From NCBI GenBank assembly GCA_041477815.1, contig JBGOUV010000217.1, forward strand, positions 1-11,810: a stretch of DNA of 11,810 nucleotides, given 5' to 3'. Shown one piece after another: positions 1 through 6,124 of the stretch (within the stretch, counting starts at the first letter, position 1; each line of letters begins with the position of its first letter). The notes below the pieces were generated by a model, which saw nothing but the letters and a program-made list of their open reading frames with translations, was not told the DNA's origin and made no database searches. This DNA is from JBGOUV01 sp041477815. GTDB lineage: Bacteria > Acidobacteriota > Terriglobia > Bryobacterales > JACQDG01. A program made the position numbers and the translations under genes.

Positions 1-870
1 CCCCTGGCGGCCGAGCTCAAGTCCGGCCCGCCGCTGCCCCACCGCCTGGTCAAAGATTGGGCCCAGTTGCCCAAGGGATATAACTTCGGCGAATGCTCGG
101 GTGTGGATGTTGACAAGCAGGGCAACGTCTGGGTCTTCAACCGGGGCGCCTGGCCGCTGTTCCAGTTCGACAAGTCCGGCAAGATGCTCCAGGCCTGGAG
201 CGAGAACACCGTCCGGATAAAATCGGCGCATGGGGTCCGGGTGGACCCCGACGGCAACCTGTGGTGCGCCGATGTCAAAGGTCACACGCTGATCAAGTTC
301 ACCCCCCAGGGCCGCGTCCTCATGGTGATCGGCCGGACGGCCGGCGATAATAACAGCAAAGACGCCTTCAACGAGCCGACCGGCTTCGCCTTCACCTCGA
401 ACGGGGGATTCTATGTGTCCGACGGGTACGTGAACCAGCGGGTGATCCAGTTCACCAAAGCGGGGGAGTACATCCGGCACTGGGGACAGAAGGGGACCGC
501 CGACGGGCAGTTCAACCTGGTGCATGACGTGGTGCTCGATCCCCAGGGGCGCGTCTACGTGGCCGACCGGACCAATGCCCGGATCCAGATCTTCACCCCG
601 GAGGGGAAGTTCATCGGCAAGTGGACCGACATCGGTAATCCCTGGGGTTTGGCCTATGCGGCCAAGGAAAACGCGATCTACATGGCCGACGGGGCCAATA
701 ACCGGGTGGTGAAGCTGAACATGGACGGGCAGGTCCTGGGAGTGCTGGGGTCGTACGGGAAGGCGCCGGGGAAGTTCGACTTCGCCCACAACATCGCGGT
801 GGACCAGGAAGGCAGCATCTACGTGGTGGAGATCAAGAACTGGCGGGTGCAGAAGTTCTCGAAGCCCTAG
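1..870 (+). CDS. NHL-repeat six-bladed beta-propeller protein, 5'-partial
   Basis: The reading frame is open from the first base, so the true start and any signal peptide lie upstream. The first in-window start-like codon (TTG at 67) is unlikely to be the real one, because upstream residues continue naturally into the first blade. Six NHL-type blades can be read, each with a 'D-x-x-G-x-(I/V)-(Y/W)-V-A/S-D' core followed by 'R-(I/V)-x-x-F': around VDKQGNVWV, VDPDGNLWCAD, TSNGGFYVSD, LDPQGRVYVAD, KENAIYMAD and VDQEGSIYVVE. Six blades make a complete propeller, so only the N-terminal leader seems to be missing. The fold resembles the peptidyl-hydroxyglycine lyase/NHL superfamily. Such proteins in Acidobacteria are usually exported and of unknown substrate, and I see no basis for naming an activity. 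It ends in TAG 184 bases before the kinase gene, on the same strand. Confidence 0.9.
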   Translation, partial: PLAAELKSGPPLPHRLVKDWAQLPKGYNFGECSGVDVDKQGNVWVFNRGAWPLFQFDKSGKMLQAWSENTVRIKSAHGVRVDPDGNLWCADVKGHTLIKFTPQGRVLMVIGRTAGDNNSKDAFNEPTGFAFTSNGGFYVSDGYVNQRVIQFTKAGEYIRHWGQKGTADGQFNLVHDVVLDPQGRVYVADRTNARIQIFTPEGKFIGKWTDIGNPWGLAYAAKENAIYMADGANNRVVKLNMDGQVLGVLGSYGKAPGKFDFAHNIAVDQEGSIYVVEIKNWRVQKFSKP

Positions 871-939
871 CAGTCCGAGGCTAAACCGCGTCCCCCGCTA
901 GATGGGAGCCTCAAATCGTTGATTCTGCGGGACCTATCG

Positions 940-955
940 ACCGCAAATTTGCGGT
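940..955. repeat. 16-bp perfect palindrome in the NHL-kinase gap
   Basis: ACCGCAAATTTGCGGT reads identically on both strands. It lies 70 bases past the NHL stop and about 100 bases before the kinase start. There is no T-tract after it, so it does not look like an intrinsic terminator. A perfect AT-centred palindrome fits a dimeric DNA-binding site, but no known operator is recognised. Confidence 0.5.
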
Positions 956-963
956 TAGGAGAT

Positions 964-1040
964 TTCACGGCAGGGACGGAGACGACACAGAGAGAACAGA
1001 GTTAGTTTTCCTTTGCGATCTCTGCGTCCTCTGCGGTGAA
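964..1040. repeat. Short palindromic intergenic repeat ('CTCTGCGTCCTCTGCGGTGAA' family)
   Basis: The left end TTCACGGCAG and right end CTGCGGTGAA are inverted copies matching at 9 of 10 positions. The interior arms (GGACGGAGACGACACAGAG against GATCTCTGCGTCC) pair imperfectly around a T-rich centre. Sequences of this character (CACAGAG.../...CTCTGCGTCCTCTGCGGTGAA) are scattered between genes in many Acidobacteria and other environmental bacteria. When mis-translated they give spurious peptides like the 'HSPQRTQRSQRK' encoded here on the minus strand. The right end stops two bases before the -10-like box of the kinase gene. That it is dispersed in this genome is inferred from family resemblance, since only one copy lies in the window. 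Confidence 0.7.
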
Positions 1041-1042
1041 TG

Positions 1043-1048
1043 TAGAAT
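1043..1048 (+). promoter_or_regulatory. -10-like box TAGAAT for a probably leaderless kinase mRNA
   Basis: TAGAAT (5 of 6 matches to TATAAT) sits at -12 to -7 relative to the kinase ATG, so transcription would begin at or next to the A of the start codon. No Shine-Dalgarno sequence precedes the ATG. The upstream region that would be the -35 is the right arm of the palindromic repeat and has no TTGACA-like hexamer. Leaderless genes with a TANNNT box at this spacing are known from other phyla such as Deinococcus; use here is inference. Confidence 0.5.
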
Positions 1049-1054
1049 ACCCCT

Positions 1055-3700
1055 ATGCCTCTCGCCTCCGGCGTTCGTTTGGGACCCTATGAGATTGTCT
1101 CCGCCATTGGGGCGGGGGGGATGGGGGAGGTGTACCGGGCACGGGACACGCGGCTGGAGCGGACGGTCGCGATTAAGGTCCTGCCCGAGCAACTGGCCCA
1201 GGACCCGGAGGTGCGGGAGCGGTTCGAGCGGGAGGCCCGGGCGGTCGGAGGCCTGAACCATCCCCACATTTGCGGTCTCTACGATGTAGGGCACCAGGAG
1301 GGCGTCGACTTCCTGGTCATGGAATACCTGGAAGGCGAGACGCTGGCATCACGAATCGCCCGGGGCCCGCTGCCGGTCGAAGAGGCGCTGCGGTTTGGCA
1401 TCCAGGTCGCCGACGCGCTGGCCCTGGCCCACCGCCAGGGAATCCACCACCGCGATCTAAAGCCCGGCAACATCATGCTGACCAAGGCCGGGGCCAAGCT
1501 GCTCGACTTCGGGCTGGCCAAGCTGCAGGCGCCGCCCGCCCGCTTCGAGCAGACCATTTCCGCGCTCCCGACGGTGGCCAAGGAGCTGACGGCCAAAGGA
1601 GTCATTCTGGGGACATTGCAATACATGCCCCCGGAGCAGTTGGAGGGGAAAGACACCGACGGGCGCTCGGACATTTTCGCCTTGGGGCTGGTCCTCTACG
1701 AGATGGTGACGGGGCAGAAAGCGTTCGAGGGACGGAGCCACGCCAGCCTGATCGCGGCGATTCTGGGGGCGGACCCCAAGCCGCTGTCCGCGCACCCGGC
1801 GCTGGACCGCGTGGTCCGAACCTGCCTGGCCAAGGAACCGGACGAGCGGTGGCAGACGGCGCTCGATCTGAAGCGTGAGCTCCAGTGGATCAGCGAGGGT
1901 TCCGTTTCCCCATCACCCCACACCCATCACCCCCGACCCCTCCTGCCGTGGGCGGTGGCGGCCGCGGCGCTGGTGGCGGCGCTGGCGGTCTCGTTCGTGC
2001 ACTTCCGGGAGAAGCCGCCCGAAGATCGTGCCCTGCGTTACCAACTGGAGCCCCCGGAAAAGGCGCTGGTCCACAGCCTGGCCTTGTCGCCGGACGGGAG
2101 ATCCCTGGCCTTTGCCGCTGCCCAGGAAGGGCGGACGCGGTTGTGGGTGCGGGCTCTCGATTCGCTCGAGGCGCAAGCCCTGGCCGGAACGGACGGCGCG
2201 CAATATCCCTTCTGGTCGCCGGACAGCCGCTACATCGGCTTCTTCGCCCAAGGGAAGCTGAAGAAGATCGCCGCGAACGGAGGTCCGGCGCAGACGCTGT
2301 GCGATGTCCCCGAGGGCCGGGGCGGCTCCTGGAACCGCGAGGGGGTGATCGTCTTTGCCGACGCCGGCAGCCCCTTACAACGGGTAGCGGCAGGCGGGGG
2401 CGAGCCGGCCGCGGTGACCAAGGTGGATCCGTCCGCCGGCGGCGTGCAGCGCTTCCCGCAGTTCCTCCCCGACGGCCGCCACTTCGTCTACCTGGTCTCG
2501 GTGACCCAAGCCGAGAAGACCGGAGTCTTCCTGGGGTCTCTCGACTCAAAGGACAGCCGGCGGCTACTGGCCGATGGGGCCAATGCGCTCTACGCGCCCC
2601 TTCCCGGCAGCCGGCAGGGCGCCCTGCTGTTCGCGCGCGCCGGTACCCTGATGGCACAGCCGTTCGACCCGGACCGCCTGGCGCCGGCAGGAGAGCTGTT
2701 CCCGGTGGCGGAGCAGGTCGGCGCCGGGCCGGTGTCCAATTACACCGTGTTTTCCACATCGGAAACGGGAGTGCTGGCCTACGGCACCGGCGGCGGCACC
2801 CGCCCCCGCCAACTGACCTGGCACGACCGCCAAGGCAAAACGCTGGGCGTAGTGGGCGAGCCTGGCGCTATTTTCGGCGTCTCCTTGTCCCCGGACGATA
2901 AGCAGGCGGCGGTGGCCCTGTTTGGTTCCGGCGGCTTGGCCACGGAGGATCTTTGGCTGCATGAGCTTGGCCGTGGGACCCTGACCCGCTTCACCTTCGA
3001 TGGCGCCAGGAACAACTTCCCGACTTGGTCCCCCGATGGCAGCCGGATCGCATTCAGCTCTCTGCGCGGGGGGCGCCTGCATCTCTTCGTCAAGCCCGCG
3101 AGCGGCGCCGGCCAGGAAGAAACGTTGTTGGAGTCGGAAGCCGACACGCGCCCCACCGATTGGTCACGGGACGGGCGATTTCTCTTGTACATGAACCTGG
3201 TTCCGAAAACCAAGGTCGATCTATGGGTGCTCCCCGAGGATCGCAAGCCCCGGCCGCTGCTGCAGAGTCCCTTTAACGAGAGGGAGGGCCAGTTCTCCCC
3301 GGACGGGAAATGGCTCGCCTACAGCTCCGACGAGTCGGGCCGCTATGAGGTCTACGTCCGGAGCTTTTCGGCTGCGGCCTCCGCGCCGGGGGGCAAGTGG
3401 CAAGTGTCTACCGCCGGAGGGCAGCAGCCACGCTGGCGCGGCGGCAGCAAAGAGCTCTTCTACATCGCTCCGGACCGCAAGCTGATGGCGGTTCCTATGG
3501 ATACGACAGGTGGATCGTTTCGAGCCGGATCTTCCCTGGCCCTGTTCGAGACACGGCTTCCGCCAGCCGGCACACTCAATTCTTTTCTGTATGACGCGAC
3601 CGCCGACGGGCGGCGATTCCTGATGGCCGACCAGATCGGGGAGGCCGCGCCGTCGCCGATGACAGTGGTGATCAACTGGCCGGCGCAGGCGCGGCGGTAG
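1055..3700 (+). CDS. Membrane Ser/Thr protein kinase with C-terminal PD40/TolB-like propeller
   Basis: An 881-residue Hanks-type (PknB-like) kinase. The N-terminal domain (about 10-275) is complete: glycine loop GAGGMGEV at 19-26, ATP-anchoring Lys41 in VAIK, helix-C Glu near 60, catalytic HRDLKPGN at 132-139, metal-binding DFG at 151-153, PPE (the APE equivalent) at 192-194, and Arg265 in the last lobe. All key residues are present, so it should be active. A Pro/His-rich linker (283-296) leads to one membrane helix (about 297-316), placing the kinase in the cytoplasm and the rest outside. The remaining roughly 550 residues carry repeated PD40 signatures: LSPDG 344-348, WSPDS 387-391, LPDG 471-474, LSPDD 611-615, WSPDG 658-662, WSRDG 703-707 and FSPDG 747-751. 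It ends in a VVINW tail, a form common in Acidobacteria paralogues. The propeller is probably a sensor or protein-binding domain; ligand and substrates are unknown. The ATG at 1055 gives the usual 'G-x-x-L/R-G-P-Y-E-I' start. Confidence 0.95.
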   Translation: MPLASGVRLGPYEIVSAIGAGGMGEVYRARDTRLERTVAIKVLPEQLAQDPEVRERFEREARAVGGLNHPHICGLYDVGHQEGVDFLVMEYLEGETLASRIARGPLPVEEALRFGIQVADALALAHRQGIHHRDLKPGNIMLTKAGAKLLDFGLAKLQAPPARFEQTISALPTVAKELTAKGVILGTLQYMPPEQLEGKDTDGRSDIFALGLVLYEMVTGQKAFEGRSHASLIAAILGADPKPLSAHPALDRVVRTCLAKEPDERWQTALDLKRELQWISEGSVSPSPHTHHPRPLLPWAVAAAALVAALAVSFVHFREKPPEDRALRYQLEPPEKALVHSLALSPDGRSLAFAAAQEGRTRLWVRALDSLEAQALAGTDGAQYPFWSPDSRYIGFFAQGKLKKIAANGGPAQTLCDVPEGRGGSWNREGVIVFADAGSPLQRVAAGGGEPAAVTKVDPSAGGVQRFPQFLPDGRHFVYLVSVTQAEKTGVFLGSLDSKDSRRLLADGANALYAPLPGSRQGALLFARAGTLMAQPFDPDRLAPAGELFPVAEQVGAGPVSNYTVFSTSETGVLAYGTGGGTRPRQLTWHDRQGKTLGVVGEPGAIFGVSLSPDDKQAAVALFGSGGLATEDLWLHELGRGTLTRFTFDGARNNFPTWSPDGSRIAFSSLRGGRLHLFVKPASGAGQEETLLESEADTRPTDWSRDGRFLLYMNLVPKTKVDLWVLPEDRKPRPLLQSPFNEREGQFSPDGKWLAYSSDESGRYEVYVRSFSAAASAPGGKWQVSTAGGQQPRWRGGSKELFYIAPDRKLMAVPMDTTGGSFRAGSSLALFETRLPPAGTLNSFLYDATADGRRFLMADQIGEAAPSPMTVVINWPAQARR

Positions 3701-3721
3701 GTTGCGGGTGGGGCCGGTTTC

Positions 3722-3730
3722 TGTTAGGTT
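3722..3730 (+). promoter_or_regulatory. Extended -10-like box TGTTAGGTT before the small coiled-coil gene
   Basis: TGT followed by TAGGTT places a TANNNT hexamer at -12 to -7 from the ATG at 3737, the same spacing as at the kinase gene. There is no Shine-Dalgarno sequence. If used, it would give a leaderless mRNA independent of the kinase transcript. It matches TATAAT poorly (4 of 6), so it is a candidate only. Confidence 0.3.
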
Positions 3731-3736
3731 GGTGTC

Positions 3737-3892
3737 ATGGACGACCAACCTGCCACTAAGCGGGATCTGCAAGAGCTGGAGCAGCGACTCGACCAGAAGA
3801 TCGACCAGCAGTTCGAAACACTGCAAGAAATGATCCGGGACAATCAGACGGAGCTTTTGAAGGCGTTCCTGCCGTTTCAAGAGGTTGTGTGA
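3737..3892 (+). CDS. Small coiled-coil protein, upstream part (ends at in-frame TGA)
   Basis: ATG to TGA encodes 51 residues, starting MDDQPATKRDLQELEQRL. It is highly charged and Gln/Glu-rich, with a heptad-like pattern (LQELEQRLDQKIDQQFETLQEMI) predicting one long amphipathic helix and a coiled coil. No membrane segment or catalytic motif is visible. It follows the kinase by 36 bases on the same strand. The TGA is followed without a gap by an ATG in the same frame, and the next ORF continues the same kind of helix. The natural gene may therefore be about 91 codons long, interrupted here by a nonsense codon (CGA or TGG to TGA is the simplest route). Small helical proteins with an 'ATKxDL' N-terminus and a C-terminal 'LExRV-ELEK' segment occur in many bacteria without known function. 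Coding status is supported by the start, composition and pattern, not by a recognised family. Confidence 0.6.
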   Translation: MDDQPATKRDLQELEQRLDQKIDQQFETLQEMIRDNQTELLKAFLPFQEVV

Positions 3893-4012
3893 ATGCGCTT
3901 TCGCCGCCTGGAGGTGGGAAGCGAAACGGAAACCGGCCGGTTGGACATCCTCGAGCGTCGGGTTTACGAACTCGAAAAGAAGAACTGGCAACGGCCGCCG
4001 GCGGCGGCGTAG
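3893..4012 (+). CDS. Small coiled-coil protein, downstream part (possible 3' half of a split gene)
   Basis: This begins with the ATG directly after the TGA of the previous ORF, in the same frame, and runs to TAG. It encodes 39 residues (MRFRRLEVGS to KKNWQRPPAAA). The segment RLDILERRVYELEKKNW has Leu/Ile/Val at heptad spacing, as expected for the C-terminal half of a coiled coil. It could be made by reinitiation at the abutting TGA-ATG, by stop readthrough, or not at all if the TGA is a disabling mutation. It ends 3 bases before the convergent fabH stop. No function is recognised. Confidence 0.45.
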   Translation: MRFRRLEVGSETETGRLDILERRVYELEKKNWQRPPAAA

Positions 4013-4015
4013 GGG

Positions 4016-5023
4016 TCAGTACGCCCACCGCCACAACGACGCCCCTACCGTATACCCCGCCCCGACCGCGGCCATGAGGGCCAGTCCACCCTTTTTCAGA
4101 AGCCCCCGCTCGATCGCATCGCGGGTGGCCAGCGGGATCGTCCCAGCCGTGGTATTGCCGAACCGGTCAATGTTGATCAGGACCCGGTCACAGGGGATTC
4201 CCAGCCGGTCGGCGCTGGCGGTAATGATCCGGCGGTTGGCCTGATGAGGTATGAGCACGTCAATGTCTTGGGCGGTGAGGCCGTTCCGGGCCAGCAGCCC
4301 GGCGCAGGTCTCGTGCATCTTCCGGACCGCAAATTTGAACACCTGCGCGCCGTCCTGGTGGACATAGTGCATGCGCTGGTCCACCGTCTCATGTGTGGAG
4401 GGGCGCCGGCTGCCCCCGGCGGGCATGTACAGGTACTTTCCGCCCGAGCCGTCCACCTCGTGAATGAAATCGAGGAGCCCTTCATCCTCCGACTCCGCCG
4501 GCTCGAGCAGCATGGCCCCCGCCCCGTCGCCGAACAAGACACAGGTGGCGCGGTCGGTGTAGTCGATGATGCGGGTCATGGTGTCCGCGCCGATGACCAG
4601 GACGCGGTCGTGGACCCCGGAGGCGATCATCTGGGCCCCGGTCGTCAGCCCGTACACAAACCCCGAGCAGGCGGCGATGAGATCGAACCCCCAGGCTCCG
4701 CGAGCGCCGATCTGGTCCTGCACCAGGCAGGCCGTCGAGGGAAAGAACATGTCCGGCGTGACCGTGCACACCAGGATGGCCTGCACCTGGTCGGCGGGCA
4801 GGTGGCGTTGGGCCAGGGCGGCGCGCGCCGCTTCCACCGCCAGGTCGGACGTGGCCATCTCCGGCGCGGCCACGTGCCGCGTATGGATACCGGTACGCTC
4901 CAGGATCCACTCGTTGGAAGTCTCGACCAGCTTTTCCAGGTCCTGGTTGGTTAATACCTGGGGTGGCACATAGCAACCGAGGGCGGAGATCTTGGCTCGG
5001 CGAACCGGGCGGACGGAGCTCAT
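4016..5023 (-). CDS. fabH: 3-oxoacyl-[acyl-carrier-protein] synthase III (KAS III)
   Basis: A beta-ketoacyl-ACP synthase III of 335 residues, close to the family's usual 317-335. It condenses an acyl-CoA primer with malonyl-ACP to start type II fatty-acid synthesis in the cytoplasm. The Cys-His-Asn triad is complete: Cys119 in AACSGF, His260 in IPHQANRRI and Asn290 in RFGNTTAG. The N-terminal 'ISALGCYVPPQVLTNQDL' and 'NEWILERTGIHTRH' and the GDGAGA segment are also typical. I chose the ATG at 5023 (MSSVRP) because homologues begin shortly before 'ISALG'; a GTG at 5041 would add six residues. Neither has a good Shine-Dalgarno sequence. It lies 66 bases downstream of the TPR gene on the same strand (48 from the GTG), probably in one transcript, and not in a fab cluster, so acpP, fabD and fabF must be elsewhere. 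A role in making a secondary metabolite cannot be excluded but nothing suggests it. Confidence 0.95.
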   Translation of the reverse strand: MSSVRPVRRAKISALGCYVPPQVLTNQDLEKLVETSNEWILERTGIHTRHVAAPEMATSDLAVEAARAALAQRHLPADQVQAILVCTVTPDMFFPSTACLVQDQIGARGAWGFDLIAACSGFVYGLTTGAQMIASGVHDRVLVIGADTMTRIIDYTDRATCVLFGDGAGAMLLEPAESEDEGLLDFIHEVDGSGGKYLYMPAGGSRRPSTHETVDQRMHYVHQDGAQVFKFAVRKMHETCAGLLARNGLTAQDIDVLIPHQANRRIITASADRLGIPCDRVLINIDRFGNTTAGTIPLATRDAIERGLLKKGGLALMAAVGAGYTVGASLWRWAY

Positions 5024-5050
5024 AGTCCCACATGATCGCACAAACAGACG

Positions 5051-5072
5051 GGCCGGAGGCCAGGCCGGAGGC
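5051..5072. repeat. Tandem direct repeat in the TPR-fabH spacer
   Basis: GGCCGGAGGC occurs twice with 2 bases between copies, in the short gap between the TPR stop and the fabH start. The GC-rich block (with GGCC-containing inverted segments on either side) could form a hairpin in the intercistronic mRNA, but there is no T-tract and no known element is recognised. Confidence 0.4.
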
Positions 5073-5089
5073 TTGGCCGGGGGCCTGTC

Positions 5090-6061
5090 CTACTGGACTT
5101 CCCGGTAGTCCACGGTGAAGGCGGCCAGACCGTGACGGGCCAGGTCCGCGCGCAGTTCTCTGGCCCGGGTCTCCAATGGGCCCGCCTGTTTCCCGCGCCC
5201 GGTCCTACGCAGCAGTACGGAGTAGTTGGCCAGGGTCGCCGCCAGGACCGCCGGCGCCGGCGCGGCTTCCAGCACCAGCAGCGCCTTCCGATAGGCCTGC
5301 TCGGCCTGGGCCGGCCGGCCCTGGCTGGCGTAGAATTTCCCCAGGTTGTTCCAGACCAGGGCGACGTTGGCGTGCCCCTCACCCAGGGTCTGCCGCCAAA
5401 TGGCCAGGGCCCTGCGGTACAGCCGCTCCACCTCCGCGGGCCGTCCCCGCAGCTCCTGGAGTTCGGCCAGGTTGTTCAGAGCGCCGGCCACTTCGGGAGA
5501 CTCGCGGCCGGGAGACTTCTCCCATACGGCCAGAACCCGCTCGAGCAGCGCCTCGGCCGCCCCGTACTCACCGCGCGCCCGCAGGACCGACGCCAGGTTG
5601 TTCCAACTCACCGCTACCGACGGATGCTCCGGTCCCAGGCGCGCCTCCCAGATCGCCGCCGCCCGCCGGCAGAGCGACTCCGCCAGCCGCAGACGCCCCT
5701 GGCTGCGGTAGACCTCCGCCAGGTTGTTGAGGCTGGCGGCAACCTCGGCATGGTCACCTCCCAGCAACCGCTCCCGCATCGCCAGCGCCCGCCGATGGAG
5801 CGGCTCGGCCCGCGCGTCCTGACCCAGGTCGTGGTAGAGGACGGCCAGGTTGTTCAGACTGGTGGCCAGCTCCGGCGTCTCCGCGTCCGGCCGCTCGGCC
5901 TCGGCGAGCGCCGCGCGGTACTGCCTCTCGGCAGCCTCGTATTGCCCCAGATTCCGCAGCCTGTTGCCGTCGCCGGTGGTTTGCTTCCAAGTCGTCATGC
6001 CCAGCAGCAGGACCATCGTCAGCACCACTCCAGCATGCAGTCCTGGCCGGCGCGCCAACAA
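5090..6061 (-). CDS. Membrane-anchored tetratricopeptide repeat protein
   Basis: 323 residues. A hydrophobic segment at about 9-22 (LHAGVVLTMVLLLG) after basic residues is a signal anchor or uncleaved signal peptide, so most of the protein should be extracytoplasmic. The rest is TPR of the 42-residue, kinesin-light-chain/TPR_12 type: NNLA or NNLG anchors at residues 70, 112, 154, 196 and 238, exactly 42 apart, with flanking partial repeats (about 34-50 and 275-300). No CHAT, NB-ARC or enzymatic domain is attached, so it is likely a protein-interaction scaffold; the partner is unknown. The start is uncertain. An in-frame TAG lies shortly upstream, and the only early choices are TTG at 6061 or 6058, with no clear Shine-Dalgarno sequence. 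TTG at 6061 keeps the whole membrane segment. It is divergent from the metalloprotease gene and upstream of fabH on the same strand. Confidence 0.85.
   Translation of the reverse strand: MLARRPGLHAGVVLTMVLLLGMTTWKQTTGDGNRLRNLGQYEAAERQYRAALAEAERPDAETPELATSLNNLAVLYHDLGQDARAEPLHRRALAMRERLLGGDHAEVAASLNNLAEVYRSQGRLRLAESLCRRAAAIWEARLGPEHPSVAVSWNNLASVLRARGEYGAAEALLERVLAVWEKSPGRESPEVAGALNNLAELQELRGRPAEVERLYRRALAIWRQTLGEGHANVALVWNNLGKFYASQGRPAQAEQAYRKALLVLEAAPAPAVLAATLANYSVLLRRTGRGKQAGPLETRARELRADLARHGLAAFTVDYREVQ
5341..5854. repeat. Five CCAGGTTGTT copies at exact 126-bp period inside the TPR gene
   Basis: The 10-mer CCAGGTTGTT starts at 5341, 5467, 5593, 5719 and 5845, every 126 bases without deviation. 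On the coding strand it is AACAACCTGG, which encodes the Asn-Asn-Leu anchor of each TPR. The exact register shows repeat units of 42 codons with no net indel change. Confidence 0.9.
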
Positions 6062-6089
6062 GTATGGGACGGTAACGCCTAACGCTCGA

Positions 6090-6102
6090 TTTTACGGTAA
6101 AA
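6090..6102. repeat. 13-bp palindrome in the divergent TPR / metalloprotease promoter region
   Basis: TTTTAC-G-GTAAAA has 6-base arms around a single central base, in an AT-rich island between the divergent starts at 6061 and 6110/6125. A -10-like TATGGT (6109-6114) follows it on the plus strand. The position suits an operator acting on one or both genes; no specific regulator is recognised. Confidence 0.4.
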
Positions 6103-6124
6103 GGCTTGTATGGTATCAAATAGG

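Noticed and set aside
877..912. GAGGCT / AGCCTC inverted pair after the NHL stop as a terminator
   Set aside because: Only six pairs with a 24-base loop and no T-tract follow.
965..1294. 109-codon minus-strand ORF with a 'HSPQRTQRSQRK' segment
   Set aside because: That segment is the translated palindromic repeat and the rest is antisense to the kinase; this is a well-known source of spurious proteins.
1909..1933. CCCATCACCCC occurring twice, 14 bases apart
   Set aside because: It encodes the low-complexity Ser/Pro/His linker between kinase and membrane helix; C-rich codons explain it without a DNA-level function.
1885..2901. Long alternative-frame ORFs inside the kinase gene (338 residues on plus, 289 on the minus strand at 1890-2759)
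   Set aside because: They lie wholly inside a gene with strong motif support, are Arg/Pro/Gly/Ala-rich without domains, and are the usual result of high GC content.
3890..3923. TGA plus hairpin as a selenocysteine codon and SECIS
   Set aside because: The surrounding protein is a plain coiled coil with no redox motif, and the loop does not resemble a known bacterial SECIS. A nonsense codon or stop-start junction is more likely.
4325..4337. GACCGCAAATTTG shared between fabH and the palindrome at 939-951
   Set aside because: About one or two shared 13-mers are expected by chance in a window of this size, and the fabH copy lacks the second half of the palindrome.
5132..6082. 316-codon ORF antisense to the TPR gene
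   Set aside because: Its apparent repeats (QVVQ, LRQVVE) are the reverse-strand image of the TPR anchors; the minus-strand frame carries the true TPR pattern.
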